Origin: Flammeovirga sp. OC4
GTDB taxonomy: Bacteria > Bacteroidota > Bacteroidia > Cytophagales > Flammeovirgaceae
DNA: 64,000 nt
Direction of reading: 5' to 3'
Assembly (NCBI RefSeq): GCF_000812565.1
Contig: NZ_JTAM01000025.1
Location: forward strand, 1 to 64,000
In this document: piece by piece, positions 1 to 8,875 of the stretch
How positions within the stretch are numbered: the stretch's first letter is position 1
Layout: each line of letters starts with the position of its first letter
Translations under genes and position numbers: made by a program
The notes under the pieces: generated by a model
What the model was told of the DNA's origin: nothing
Databases searched by the model: none
The model's input: only the letters and a program-made list of their open reading frames with translations

Positions 1-196
1 TTAACGAAAACTTAGTTTACAATGTACTTACAGTTATCACTTCCAAGTATTCTGATTCTTTATTTTTTTCCTTGTATAGCCAAAGGAAGTGCTTACAAAA
101 GAAAGTTCAATGACGTATATATTTAGCGATAGTATCATTATCATACTTGAATAGTAAAAACTGATCACTAATTACGATTCAAGTATTTAAACAGTA

Positions 197-228
197 AGGC
201 CTCATTCTATAATGATAGAATGAGGCCT
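197..228 (-). terminator. Hairpin downstream of the sugar transferase gene
   Basis: A perfect 14-bp stem with a 4-nt loop (AGGCCTCATTCTAT, then its complement) lies about 30 bp beyond the stop of the leftward sugar-transferase gene. No strong T-run follows it on either strand, so it is terminator-like rather than a textbook intrinsic terminator. The rest of bases 1-257 shows no gene. Confidence 0.55.
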
Positions 229-257
229 AATAAAACCTTTATTATTTGAATAAAATA

Positions 258-1409
258 CTATTCTTCTTTCTGCATCATAGCTGGTAAAGTTTTGAAAATC
301 AATTTAAAATCCATCAAAGTGTTTCGAGAACCAGCATATTTATTATCCAATTTCGTTCTCTTTTCACTATTCATAAATGGATCTACTGATTTTTGAATTT
401 GCCATAGGCCTGTAATTCCTGCGGGAGTATTAAATCTTTCTACAGTATTATCTTTTGTCAATTGCTCGGCCTCATAAAGGGGAAGAGGCCTATTTCCAAC
501 CACTGACATTTGACCAAGTAATACATTGACTAACTGAGGTAATTCATCTAAACTCGTTTTTCTTATTATTGCTCCTACTTTTGTAATTCTTGGATCATTT
601 TCTAGTTTAAAAAAAGTAGTACGGTTCTTTTGTGCCTTATATACCTTTTCACTTATCGTAAAGCCTTTATCACCCGTAATCAGGGTATCGCAAGGAGTGA
701 TGTCTTCCATATTTTCAGTTTCTGAATAACTATTATTTTGTAATAACCCCTCTACAAGTTGATCTGCGTTGACCTTCATGGATCTAAATTTTAGAAAAGG
801 AATGATTTTATAATCTCTTCCTATTCTGTTAGATACATAAAAAATAGGACCTGGATTTTCAATATAAATTGCGATAGCGATTAATAGATAGATAGGTAAA
901 AGACAGATCATAAGTGATAATGAGAATACAATATCAAACCCACGTTTGCCAATTAAACTTTTATTTTCATAAATATAACTCAGCATATCTTTAAATGATC
1001 TTTTTTCTTCCCTCTCTATCCTTTCTCTTTCTTTGTGTTTTGTGTATCGGTTTAATACATTTTTAATTCTTATATCGAGCTCTGTAGGATTAAATGGTTT
1101 TGAAATGTAGTCATCTACACCAAGATCAAGTACTTCTATCTTTTTTGCAGATGAATCCTCAGCAGATAATGTAATGATTGGTAAATGAGATTTAAGGGGG
1201 TTGTCTTTTATTTCCTTGATAAAGGTAATACCTGACTCTTTTTTAAGGTTAATATCAGTAATTACAAGGTCAATCTGATGCTTTTCTAAGATTGACAATG
1301 CTTCATCAATAGTACTTGAACAATAGACAATGTATTTTTTAGACAATAGATTTCTGACAAACTTTTGCATGAATTTATCATCATCCAAAAGTAGTATTTC
1401 GTTAAACAT
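258..1409 (-). CDS. Response regulator receiver domain fused to a bacterial sugar transferase
   Basis: The protein probably starts undecaprenyl-phosphate-linked glycan synthesis by transferring a sugar-1-phosphate to the lipid carrier at the inner membrane, under control of a phosphorylatable receiver. From the ATG at 1409 it has a complete receiver domain: acidic cluster DDD at residues 9-11, phospho-acceptor Asp52 in LVITDIN, and a conserved Lys in SKPFNP. A charged linker follows, then a PglC/WcaJ-type domain opening with KRGFDIVFS, one hydrophobic segment, PGPIFY, FLKFRSM, KTSLDELPQL and GLWQI. An upstream GTG at 1463 is in frame, but 1409 places the receiver strand right at the N terminus. 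Two separate receiver proteins are transcribed divergently next door. The family assignment is firm; the sugar and the effect of phosphorylation are unknown. Confidence 0.88.
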   Translation of the reverse strand: MFNEILLLDDDKFMQKFVRNLLSKKYIVYCSSTIDEALSILEKHQIDLVITDINLKKESGITFIKEIKDNPLKSHLPIITLSAEDSSAKKIEVLDLGVDDYISKPFNPTELDIRIKNVLNRYTKHKERERIEREEKRSFKDMLSYIYENKSLIGKRGFDIVFSLSLMICLLPIYLLIAIAIYIENPGPIFYVSNRIGRDYKIIPFLKFRSMKVNADQLVEGLLQNNSYSETENMEDITPCDTLITGDKGFTISEKVYKAQKNRTTFFKLENDPRITKVGAIIRKTSLDELPQLVNVLLGQMSVVGNRPLPLYEAEQLTKDNTVERFNTPAGITGLWQIQKSVDPFMNSEKRTKLDNKYAGSRNTLMDFKLIFKTLPAMMQKEE

Positions 1410-1635
1410 ATTAGGTAATGATAGGTTAATAAAATGTCCTGTATCAGTTATTTGTTTCAACACTATCTATCTTAAATTAGTTCTATTTACACATCATTTT
1501 TCTTAGACATCATATTCGTATTTTTTTATAATATTTTAAGAATAGTATTTTTTCATAAATGTCTTGTATTTATAAGGCAAAGAGATAACTATCATGAATT
1601 TAGATTGTTATATTTCAGTATTACATTTTTTTGAT

Positions 1636-2079
1636 ATGAGAAAATCAATCTTAGTTGTTGATGATGATCTATTTATTAGAGATATCACATCACATGTTTT
1701 GGGAGTAAATAATGATATATTATTGGCTCATGACGTTATAAATGCTCGAAAAATACTTCAAAATAATCATGTAGATCTTGTGCTGTTGGATATTGAATTA
1801 GAAAAAGAAACTAGCGAATGCCTCTTTGATGATTTACAACAGACAAATGAAATTCCTGTCATGATTTTTTCTAGTAACAAAGATCCTAAGATCAAAGACG
1901 ACTTCATTGATCTTGGAATAGTTGACTATGTACAAAAGCCATTCAATATGAATGAGCTTGAAGTTAAGGTTCAAGACCTCTTACTTCAAAGTAATCCCCG
2001 AAAAATGCAAAAAAAGAGGCGGGAATTTCACTTTAAGAATTGGTTTTTGAGCTTAATGAAGTTTAGGAAATCAGCCTAA
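1636..2079 (+). CDS. Stand-alone response regulator receiver protein
   Basis: This is a single receiver domain with no recognisable output domain. The acidic pair follows ILVVDDD, the phospho-acceptor Asp is in LVLLDIELE, a Ser replaces the usual Thr in MIFSSN, and the conserved Lys is in QKPF. About 30 residues of basic tail (KKRREF near the end) follow the domain. An in-frame ATG lies upstream at 1594, but the one at 1636 (MRKSILVVDDD) fits the family start exactly. It lies divergently next to the receiver-sugar transferase gene, so it may act in the same phosphorelay, perhaps as an intermediate or a motility/EPS switch. That role is inferred from position only. Confidence 0.82.
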   Translation: MRKSILVVDDDLFIRDITSHVLGVNNDILLAHDVINARKILQNNHVDLVLLDIELEKETSECLFDDLQQTNEIPVMIFSSNKDPKIKDDFIDLGIVDYVQKPFNMNELEVKVQDLLLQSNPRKMQKKRREFHFKNWFLSLMKFRKSA

Positions 2080-2180
2080 AGAAGAATTTTGTCAATAAAT
2101 ATTAATTATTATTGAACTTATCAACAAGTGACAATGTTCTAGAGGTAAAATAACCTTATAACACCCAAATAAAAATAATC

Positions 2181-2672
2181 ATGAAGTATCCAATACTTGT
2201 TATAGAAGACGATCAATTTATGCGTGATTTAACGATCAACACGCTTAAAGATAAATATGAAGTTCTTTCGGCTCAGACATTAGATGAAGCGAAAGCAATA
2301 TTAAAATCCCAGTTTGTTAAGTTAGTGCTAACGGATCTTAATTTAGATCAGGAAAATACTTTTGACTTTATTGTTAAACTGAGAAATTCTCCTAATTATT
2401 CTGATATACCAATATTAGTTTATTCAGGGAAATTTGATTTGGCTCAAAAAGGTGAATTGTTGAACAATGGTATCGCTGGTTTTATTGAAAAACCAGTGTC
2501 TTTGAATGAATTACAAATCAGAATTGATAACACGATTGACCATTATTCAAAAGTAAGTAGTATAAAATTGAATAAAGAAGATGTTGTTGACAATCCAGAG
2601 CAAAAGCCAAATTCTATAGCCGGAAAAGCAAGCATTTTTAAAAAAAACTTCTATAACATATTATTTACTTAA
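2181..2672 (+). CDS. Stand-alone response regulator receiver protein
   Basis: This is a second receiver-only protein, 163 residues long. The key residues are present: Glu-Asp-Asp in ILVIEDDQF, phospho-Asp in LVLTDLNL, Ser in LVYSGK, and Lys in IEKPVS. The C-terminal 35 residues are low in structure and carry no DNA-binding or enzymatic motif. It lies about 100 bp after the preceding receiver gene on the same strand and is followed by an intrinsic terminator, so the two may be co-transcribed. They resemble each other and the receiver half of the divergent sugar transferase, which suggests local duplication. The partner kinase is not in this window. Confidence 0.82.
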   Translation: MKYPILVIEDDQFMRDLTINTLKDKYEVLSAQTLDEAKAILKSQFVKLVLTDLNLDQENTFDFIVKLRNSPNYSDIPILVYSGKFDLAQKGELLNNGIAGFIEKPVSLNELQIRIDNTIDHYSKVSSIKLNKEDVVDNPEQKPNSIAGKASIFKKNFYNILFT

Positions 2673-2760
2673 AATAAAATCATGTTTGATCTCATTATTA
2701 ATGAAACATGATTTAAAGATTTATCAATAACCCAATTACTAATTAATTTAAATCAGAAAA

Positions 2761-2794
2761 GAGCCTTATGTAATTTACATAGGCTTTTTTTATG
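2761..2794 (+). terminator. Intrinsic terminator after the receiver genes
   Basis: AGCCTTATGTAA pairs with TTACATAGGCT (one bulged base) and is followed by a run of seven T on the plus strand. It ends the transcript of the two receiver genes. Confidence 0.75.
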
Positions 2795-2888
2795 CACTTT
2801 TAAATAAAAGAAAACAAATTTATTATTTAGGAGTACTTTATAGTAATTAAAGTAAGTGTATCTTTGTCAAAATTTTTTCAAAGAGTAC

Positions 2889-2920
2889 TTTGTACTAAGC
2901 AGTAGAACATTATAACTTCG
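2889..2920 (+). promoter_or_regulatory. Candidate Bacteroidota-type promoter of cysM
   Basis: A TTTG at 2889-2892 is separated by 20 bp from TAACTTCG at 2913-2920. This matches the Bacteroidota promoter form TTTG-N19-TAnnTTTG with one mismatch in the -7 box. The cysM ATG is about 50 bp downstream. It was judged by eye in AT-rich DNA, so confidence is modest. Confidence 0.4.
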
Positions 2921-2970
2921 CTTATTAATGTTTTCTTGTTTAAATCTCTAAACTATCAACAATATAGATT

Positions 2971-3849
2971 ATGTCATCAGTATTATCGCTAGTAGGAAAT
3001 ACTCCATTAGTCAAGCTAGAAAAGCTTAACCCGAACCCTAATGTCACTATATATGCTAAGTTAGAAGGGCAAAACCCCGGCGGAAGTGTGAAAGATAGAG
3101 CTGCTTTTAATATGATCAATGAGGCGATTAAAAGCGGTGAGCTAAAAAAAGGCATGAAATTAATTGAGGCTACAAGTGGAAACACTGGTATTGCTTTAGC
3201 TATGATGGCGTCTTTATTTGGTGTAGAAATTGAATTAGTGATGCCTGATAGTGCAACGATTGAAAGAGTGAAATCAATGAAAGCCTATGGTGCTAAAGTG
3301 ACTTTGACGCCTGCAGCTATTTCTATGGAGGGTGCTAGAGATTATGCTTTGAGTAAAGTAAATGAAGGGGGGCACTTGATGTTGAATCAGTTTGACAATC
3401 CAAATAACTATATGGCCCACTATAAAACAACGGGACCTGAAATCTGGAGAGATACAGAGCATGAAGTGACTCATTTTGTTTCGGCAATGGGTACAACAGG
3501 AACAATTATGGGAACTTCAAAATTCTTGAAAGAACAAAACTCAGCTATTACAATTGTCGGTACACAACCTGCAGAGGGAGCTCGAATTCCTGGTATTAGA
3601 AGATGGCCAAAAGAATATTTACCAAAAATATTTGATGCCTCAAGGGTAGACATGACAATTGATGTTAGCCAAGAAAACGCAACTGCAATGACAAGAAAAT
3701 TGGCATTAGAAGAAGGTATTTTTGCAGGAATGAGTAGTGGTGGTTCGGCTTATGCAGCGATTGAAACTGCAAAGCAAATTGAAAAAGGAGTGATTGTCTT
3801 TATCGTTTGTGATAGAGGTGACAAATATTTATCAAGCGATCTATTTTAA
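2971..3849 (+). CDS. cysM: Cysteine synthase (O-acetylserine sulfhydrylase B type)
   Basis: This PLP enzyme makes L-cysteine from O-acetyl-L-serine (or a related activated serine) and sulfide in the cytoplasm. The N terminus carries the family opening LVGNTPLVKLEKL. The PLP-binding lysine is in NPGGSVKDRAA, and the substrate loop is EATSGNTGIALAM. Further marks are TGTIMG for phosphate binding and GGSAYAA near the C terminus. At 292 residues with GIRRWPKEYLP it is closer to CysM than to the longer CysK. A DUF3347 lipoprotein follows after 14 bp and is probably co-transcribed. The annotation is firm; the exact substrate preference is not determined. Confidence 0.92.
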   Translation: MSSVLSLVGNTPLVKLEKLNPNPNVTIYAKLEGQNPGGSVKDRAAFNMINEAIKSGELKKGMKLIEATSGNTGIALAMMASLFGVEIELVMPDSATIERVKSMKAYGAKVTLTPAAISMEGARDYALSKVNEGGHLMLNQFDNPNNYMAHYKTTGPEIWRDTEHEVTHFVSAMGTTGTIMGTSKFLKEQNSAITIVGTQPAEGARIPGIRRWPKEYLPKIFDASRVDMTIDVSQENATAMTRKLALEEGIFAGMSSGGSAYAAIETAKQIEKGVIVFIVCDRGDKYLSSDLF

Positions 3850-3863
3850 TTATATATAAACCT

Positions 3864-4379
3864 ATGAGAACAATTGTATTATCATTCGTGTTGGGATTAT
3901 TCCTAATGAGTTGTGGTGGAGAGAAACAATCACATCAAAAGCATGAAGCAGCGAAAGAAGAAGAAAAATTAACAGCAGTTATCTATAATGCTGAAAAAGC
4001 TAAAGCTCCACAAGCATACATGAAATTATCAGAGTGCTTGATCGCTAGTAATCCAACGGCTGCACAAACGTATGCCAAGAGGTTAAAAAGTGCTATGCCT
4101 TCTGAAGCCGCAGAAGAAGTAAATGCATCTATTGATGCAATCATTAATACTGATGACCTAGCTGCTCAAAGAAAAAGTTTTGAGACAGTTACGGCATATT
4201 TCTTAGAGGTAGCCAAAAAAGGCGAAGCTGGAATGGATATTTACTTAGTACACTGTCCAATGGCATTTAACAATACGGGAGCTAACTGGCTAAGTGCTAC
4301 AAATGAGGTAGTTAACCCGTACTTTGGAGATGAGATGTTACACTGTGGTAGAGTGATGGAGACAATAAAAGGGAAGTAA
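3864..4379 (+). CDS. DUF3347 domain lipoprotein
   Basis: This is an exported lipoprotein with a short signal peptide and lipobox FLMSC (Cys17), followed by a charged linker and a single DUF3347 domain. The domain's diagnostic C-terminal part is present: YLVHCPMAF, then GANWLS, NPYFGDEML and a second Cys in HCGRV. The same domain occurs in heavy-metal efflux adaptor proteins of Bacteroidota, where Cys/Met/His residues suggest metal binding, so a periplasmic copper or other metal role is plausible but inferred. The gene follows cysM by 14 bp and is closed by a strong terminator. Confidence 0.82.
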   Translation: MRTIVLSFVLGLFLMSCGGEKQSHQKHEAAKEEEKLTAVIYNAEKAKAPQAYMKLSECLIASNPTAAQTYAKRLKSAMPSEAAEEVNASIDAIINTDDLAAQRKSFETVTAYFLEVAKKGEAGMDIYLVHCPMAFNNTGANWLSATNEVVNPYFGDEMLHCGRVMETIKGK

Positions 4380-4407
4380 CCCTTAACACTCTATATAAAT
4401 TCTCGCG

Positions 4408-4446
4408 AAAAGTCACTTTCTAAATTATTGGAAAGTGACTTTTTTA
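4408..4446 (+). terminator. Intrinsic terminator of the cysM-DUF3347 unit
   Basis: AAAAGTCACTTTC and GAAAGTGACTTTT form a 13-bp stem around a loop of about 10 nt, followed by a T-run on the plus strand. Confidence 0.85.
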
Positions 4447-4519
4447 TTTTAACTTGTTATGTTTTTGAGGGATAAGGTATAATACTTATGCATCCAACTT
4501 TTTAATTGTCTATTTATTT

Positions 4520-6712
4520 ATGCGACTATTAACTACTCTTCTTTTACTTTTCAACATTTCGCTTGCTTTCTCGAATGATAAACTTCTAATTGATGAATCT
4601 TCCATTCACCTTGAAAATGTATCGGAGCATGTTGAGATTTTCTTGGATTCAAGTAATGCTATACCCTTTGAGAAAATTTTAACAATGGATGCTTTTACTC
4701 CTAACTCACAAGAAATTATCAATGTTGGTTTTAATGAGGCTTCACTTTGGTTAAAACTACGTTTGGTCAATATTTCTTTGGAAGAAAATAAAGACTTCAT
4801 ATTAGAAATTGGAAATAGTAACCTTGATGTGATTGAGGTTTATGAAATAAAAGATGGTCAACTCCTTAACTTTCAACTAATGGGAGACCAAATCCCTTTC
4901 TTTGAAAGAGCTATTCAATTTAGAAATAACCTTTACCCCTTTGAAATTGAAGCCAATACAGAAAAGGAATTATATTTAAAAATTCAGACGAATGGGGCTT
5001 TACAAGTACCACTTACCATAGCTACGCCTACTCAATTTTTTATTAATCACCTCAAAACAGAAACCGCTTACGGCATATACATTGGTATTATGTTAGTGAT
5101 GGTTTTATATAATATACTGATTTTCTTATCATTGAGAGATTTGAATTATCTGTATTATGCTTTCCCGATTTTAGCCAATACAACATTCTTTCTCTCATTA
5201 AGTGGTCACCACTTTCAATACTTATTTCCTAATTCACCCAATGTAGCAAATAATGTTACAGTGATTTCCATAGCAGCATGGATCTTAACATCCTCTTTTT
5301 ACGCTAAATCTTCCTTACAATCTAAGCAGTATTCAAAGTTTGCCGATATAGCTCTAATTGTAACCATGATATTGGGAGCTGTTGGTATTTTATTACCTTT
5401 CATCAGTAGCTATGCATTTGCTGTAAGGGTCAACAGTAAGCTGACATTGGTCAACTCTTTGGTTATGTTTGTTGCTGGTTTAATGATTTGGTATAAAGGA
5501 AATAAATCTGCTCGTTTCTTCATTTTAGCATGGACAGCTTATTTGGCTGGTACATTTATCTTTGCATTAATGAAATATAACTTCATTGAACAGAATGAAT
5601 TCACAAAAAATGTATTGGCTTATGGTGGTATTATAGAAGTACTCTTCTTGTCGTTGGCTTTAAGTGATAAATACAAACTCTACAAAAGAGAAAAAGAAAA
5701 TGCTCAGAAAGAACTTTTGGAACAGCAATTACAAACAAATGCAACTCTTGAAGTAAAAGTAAATGAAAGGACCGCTGAACTCCAAGAAAAGCAGATTGAG
5801 TTGGAGAATAATGCTCAATCTTTAAAAGAAGCTTTTGAGGAAATTAATGCAAAAAATGTAGAGCTCGAACAGCAAAATGAAGAAATAGCGACTCAGAGAG
5901 ATATGGTCGAAAAACAAAAAGTCCATCTCATTGAATCCAAAGATAAAATACAAGCGAGTATCAATTATGCCAAAAGGATTCAAGCTACTATGCTTCCTTC
6001 TCAGTCTCATCTTAAAAGCCTATTTCCTGATTCATTTTTGATTTTTCAGCCAAGAGATATCGTATCGGGAGATTTTTACTGGTGCGCTAAAGTTGGCGAC
6101 AAAAGAATATTAGCTACCGTAGATTGTACTGGACATGGTGTTCCGGGTGCATTCATGTCTTTAGTGGGATACCACCTTTTACAAGATATTGTCGTTAAAA
6201 CTAAGATTACATCGCCTGAAATAATCTTACAAGCACTTCATCTCCAAATATTAAAAAGTCTACATCAAGAAAATTATCAATTGAAGGATGGAATGGATAT
6301 GAGCTTAATTGTTTTTGATGAAACAACAAAAGAATTAGAGTACTCAGGTGCTCGTAATCCATTAGTTTACAGTCAAAATGGAAAGTTTGAGATGATAAAG
6401 GGAGACCGAAATTCAATTGGTTCTACAAATCCGAAAGTTTCATTTACAAAACATAGACTCAAAATAGATTCCTCAACAACTTTATTCATGTACTCTGATG
6501 GTTTCCAAGACCAATTCGGAGGGCCCAACGACAGAAAATTTGGTTCTAAGCGATTCCGTAAAATATTGGAGGAAAACTGTGATTTTGAACTCACATTGCA
6601 GAAAGAAATTCTAGACAAATATTTGAATGATTGGGTGAGTATTGATGAGGAGAATCATCACAGACAAACAGATGATATATTAGTTATTGGTGTTAAATTA
6701 GAGCACGAATAA
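4520..6712 (+). CDS. 7TMR-DISM receptor with C-terminal SpoIIE-type PP2C phosphatase
   Basis: This is a membrane receptor predicted to dephosphorylate a Ser/Thr-phosphorylated partner in response to an external ligand. A signal peptide (residues 1-19) precedes an extracellular 7TMR-DISM type 2 domain (about 22-170). Seven transmembrane helices (about 180-390) follow, then a long coiled coil rich in Glu/Gln (about 395-490), then a SpoIIE/PP2C domain to the end. The phosphatase metal-binding signature is clear in DIVSGDFYW and DCTGHGVPGAFMS, with a late GMDMSL and QTDDILV. Such proteins usually act with anti-anti-sigma factors, but none is encoded nearby. The BtuF-like gene starts 18 bp downstream. 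Confidence 0.88.
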   Translation: MRLLTTLLLLFNISLAFSNDKLLIDESSIHLENVSEHVEIFLDSSNAIPFEKILTMDAFTPNSQEIINVGFNEASLWLKLRLVNISLEENKDFILEIGNSNLDVIEVYEIKDGQLLNFQLMGDQIPFFERAIQFRNNLYPFEIEANTEKELYLKIQTNGALQVPLTIATPTQFFINHLKTETAYGIYIGIMLVMVLYNILIFLSLRDLNYLYYAFPILANTTFFLSLSGHHFQYLFPNSPNVANNVTVISIAAWILTSSFYAKSSLQSKQYSKFADIALIVTMILGAVGILLPFISSYAFAVRVNSKLTLVNSLVMFVAGLMIWYKGNKSARFFILAWTAYLAGTFIFALMKYNFIEQNEFTKNVLAYGGIIEVLFLSLALSDKYKLYKREKENAQKELLEQQLQTNATLEVKVNERTAELQEKQIELENNAQSLKEAFEEINAKNVELEQQNEEIATQRDMVEKQKVHLIESKDKIQASINYAKRIQATMLPSQSHLKSLFPDSFLIFQPRDIVSGDFYWCAKVGDKRILATVDCTGHGVPGAFMSLVGYHLLQDIVVKTKITSPEIILQALHLQILKSLHQENYQLKDGMDMSLIVFDETTKELEYSGARNPLVYSQNGKFEMIKGDRNSIGSTNPKVSFTKHRLKIDSSTTLFMYSDGFQDQFGGPNDRKFGSKRFRKILEENCDFELTLQKEILDKYLNDWVSIDEENHHRQTDDILVIGVKLEHE

Positions 6713-6730
6713 CTTTAATTTTTTTGACTT

Positions 6731-7531
6731 ATGGATCATCAATATCCGCAAAGGATAGTTTGTCTTACAGACGAGGTAACAGAATGGTTGTACTTATTAG
6801 GTGAGCAAGATAGAATTGTTGGAATATCAGCTTTTGCAGATCGACCTGAAGAAGCTAAAAAAGAGAAACCAATGGTTTGTGGTTTTACAGGTGCCAACTT
6901 TAAGAAAATTATGGCAACGCAACCTGATTTAGTAATAGGTTTCTCAGATCTTCAAGCAGATATAGCCTCAAGGCTTATTAAAGAAGGGATTCCGACCTTG
7001 ATTACAAATCAGCGTTCAATCAGTGAAATCATGAATACACTCATGATGATTGCTAGGATGGTAGGAGCTGAAGCAAAAGCGAAAGTTTTACTAGATAAAA
7101 TGAATGCTACTATTGAAGAAGCAAAACAGTTTAGCCAATCATTGAAAGAAAATCCAAAAATATACTTTGAAGAATGGGATGATCCCATTATTACAGGGAT
7201 TCAGTGGGTTTCTGAAATCATTACACTTTGTGGAGGTAAAGACGTATTTATTGAACATGCTGATAAACAAAATGCTCAAGGTAGAGTGTTAGCCAATTTT
7301 GAACCTGTTGTGGAGAGAAATCCAGATATTGGCTTGTTTTGTTGGTGTGGAAAAAAAATGGATAAAGAAGCCGTATTAAACCGACCGAATATCCAGTCTC
7401 TTTCATTTTGTAAGAATAATGAAATCCATGAGGTAGATCCCATTTTCATGTTACAACCCGGACCCGCCACTATAATGGAAGGAATTCCCTACATAATGAA
7501 TATTATTAAGAATTGGAGTCAAAGAAAATAA
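6731..7531 (+). CDS. BtuF-like cobalamin/metal-chelate binding protein without signal peptide
   Basis: The sequence resembles periplasmic-binding proteins of the BtuF/FepB fold: RIVCLTDEVTEWLYLLG at the start, RIVGIS, QPDLVIGFSD, a linking helix, then EWDDPIITGIQW and GGKDVF. It lacks any signal peptide or lipobox, since the N terminus MDHQYPQRIV enters the fold directly. It is therefore either cytoplasmic or exported by another route. Stand-alone cytoplasmic homologues are often annotated as cobalamin-binding proteins. No BtuC/BtuD permease or ATPase and no cobalamin riboswitch is nearby. It follows the phosphatase gene by 18 bp and precedes pflA by 42 bp, suggesting one transcript. The ligand is unknown. 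Confidence 0.75.
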   Translation: MDHQYPQRIVCLTDEVTEWLYLLGEQDRIVGISAFADRPEEAKKEKPMVCGFTGANFKKIMATQPDLVIGFSDLQADIASRLIKEGIPTLITNQRSISEIMNTLMMIARMVGAEAKAKVLLDKMNATIEEAKQFSQSLKENPKIYFEEWDDPIITGIQWVSEIITLCGGKDVFIEHADKQNAQGRVLANFEPVVERNPDIGLFCWCGKKMDKEAVLNRPNIQSLSFCKNNEIHEVDPIFMLQPGPATIMEGIPYIMNIIKNWSQRK

Positions 7532-7573
7532 TATATAATAAGTAAATTTGTTAAGAAATAACGAAAATTATAT

Positions 7574-8353
7574 ATGAGCACTTTCCCACAGCAAGATCCA
7601 TCTATCTTAAATGATAAAGACCCAGAGTTATTAAGAATTCACTCTATTGAAACTTTCGGGACCCATGATGGTCCAGGAATCCGTTTTATTGTTTTTGTTC
7701 AAGGATGTCAGTTCAGATGTTTGTACTGTCATAACCCAGATACATTTGATGTAAAAGGAGGGAAGCACATTCAACTAGACGAAATAGAAAAAAGAGTTCT
7801 AAGACAAAGGCCATATTTTGGTGATGAAGGTGGAATTACAATTTCAGGAGGAGAACCTTTATTACACCGCAAAAAGCTAATTACACTTTTTAAAAGATTA
7901 AAAGAGCACGGAATACATACTTGCTTGGATTCTAATGGCCGATTGGTAAATAAGGAGGTAGAAGAACTTTTAGACTATACTGATTTATTGATGCTTGATG
8001 TAAAGCACATTAATGACGATTGGCACCATAAGTTAACTACGGTTTCAAACTCAGCTACCTTAAAATTGGCCGAAATGCGTGAGAAACAAGGTAAACCTAT
8101 GTGGATCCGTTATGTATTGGTTCCGGGATGGTCTGACCAAGAAGAATATTTACATGAGTTGGGACAGTTTTTCAAAGACTATAAAACGATTGAAAAAATT
8201 GAGATACAACCTTACCATAAATTAGGTGTACATAAATGGGAAGCAATGGGACTGAAATATGAACTAGAAGGAGTAAACCCTCCAACTGCTGAAGAAATAG
8301 AAAAAGCAAAGAATATCTTTGCTCAGTATTTTAAAGAAGTCCATGTCAACTAA
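7574..8353 (+). CDS. pflA: Pyruvate formate-lyase-activating enzyme (radical SAM)
   Basis: This radical SAM enzyme installs the glycyl radical on pyruvate formate-lyase. The [4Fe-4S] motif C-x3-C-x2-C is seen in GCQFRCLYCHNPDTF. SAM-binding GGITISGGEPLL follows, with further conserved DTNG-like (DSNGRLV) and WIRYVLVPGWSD segments. The length of 259 residues is typical, with an N-terminal extension of about 18 residues before IHSIETFGTHDGPG. No glycyl-radical enzyme is encoded in the window, so its partner must lie elsewhere. The stop is 3 bp from the end of the convergent NUDIX gene. Confidence 0.9.
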   Translation: MSTFPQQDPSILNDKDPELLRIHSIETFGTHDGPGIRFIVFVQGCQFRCLYCHNPDTFDVKGGKHIQLDEIEKRVLRQRPYFGDEGGITISGGEPLLHRKKLITLFKRLKEHGIHTCLDSNGRLVNKEVEELLDYTDLLMLDVKHINDDWHHKLTTVSNSATLKLAEMREKQGKPMWIRYVLVPGWSDQEEYLHELGQFFKDYKTIEKIEIQPYHKLGVHKWEAMGLKYELEGVNPPTAEEIEKAKNIFAQYFKEVHVN

Positions 8354-8356
8354 AAA

Positions 8357-8875
8357 TTAGCGGACGGATTCAATATATTTAGATACAATAGCTTTTATGG
8401 ATGTTAATCCAATGGTTGTTGTATCTATTTTTTTTGGTGAAATAAACTCAATACTACTCACATCATCATTAGCCTGAAGAGGAGAAAAATCTTTGATCTG
8501 AGCTTTAAAAACCATATCTAAAGTATAATAATCGACCTCCTTATAGGTATATGTATTCGGAAAACTACAAAAATACTCTAAGGATATGATATCAAGGTTT
8601 AGCTCTTCTTTAATTTCTCGAATTGCTGCATCTTCTACTGTCTCATTGATATCTACAAAGCCTCCTGGTAAATCATAAGTACCTTTGAAAGGATCAAATT
8701 TTCTGACCGTCAGTAATAACTCTCCTTGCTGATTTGTTATTAAAACAGCAACGGCAGCTGATGCATTAATATAAAGGTCAAAACCACAATTTGAACAAAC
8801 GAAGTGTTTTTTGTCAAATTGAATTGCATCACTTTTACACTTAGGGCAACTTTTAAAATGCTCTTTTATGTGCAT
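8357..8875 (-). CDS. NUDIX hydrolase with N-terminal zinc ribbon
   Basis: This is a nucleoside-diphosphate-linked pyrophosphohydrolase. The N terminus carries a four-Cys zinc ribbon (CPKCKSD and CSNCGFDL), as in the NudC/ADP-ribose branch. The Nudix box then reads GGFVDINETVEDAAIREIKEE, which fits GX5EX7REUXEEXGU except for its end (EELNL). An in-frame extension upstream of 8875 exists, but the ATG at 8875 overlaps the stop of the upstream gene by one base (TAATG). This is typical of translational coupling and makes 8875 the likely start. The substrate is unknown; NADH or ADP-ribose is the usual guess for this architecture. Confidence 0.87.
   Translation of the reverse strand: MHIKEHFKSCPKCKSDAIQFDKKHFVCSNCGFDLYINASAAVAVLITNQQGELLLTVRKFDPFKGTYDLPGGFVDINETVEDAAIREIKEELNLDIISLEYFCSFPNTYTYKEVDYYTLDMVFKAQIKDFSPLQANDDVSSIEFISPKKIDTTTIGLTSIKAIVSKYIESVR

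Noticed and set aside
7574-8353. pflA as the maturation enzyme (anSME) for the sulfatase
   Set aside because: It has only the single radical SAM cluster motif and PFL-activase signatures, not the extra Cys clusters of anSME, and lies 32 kb away.
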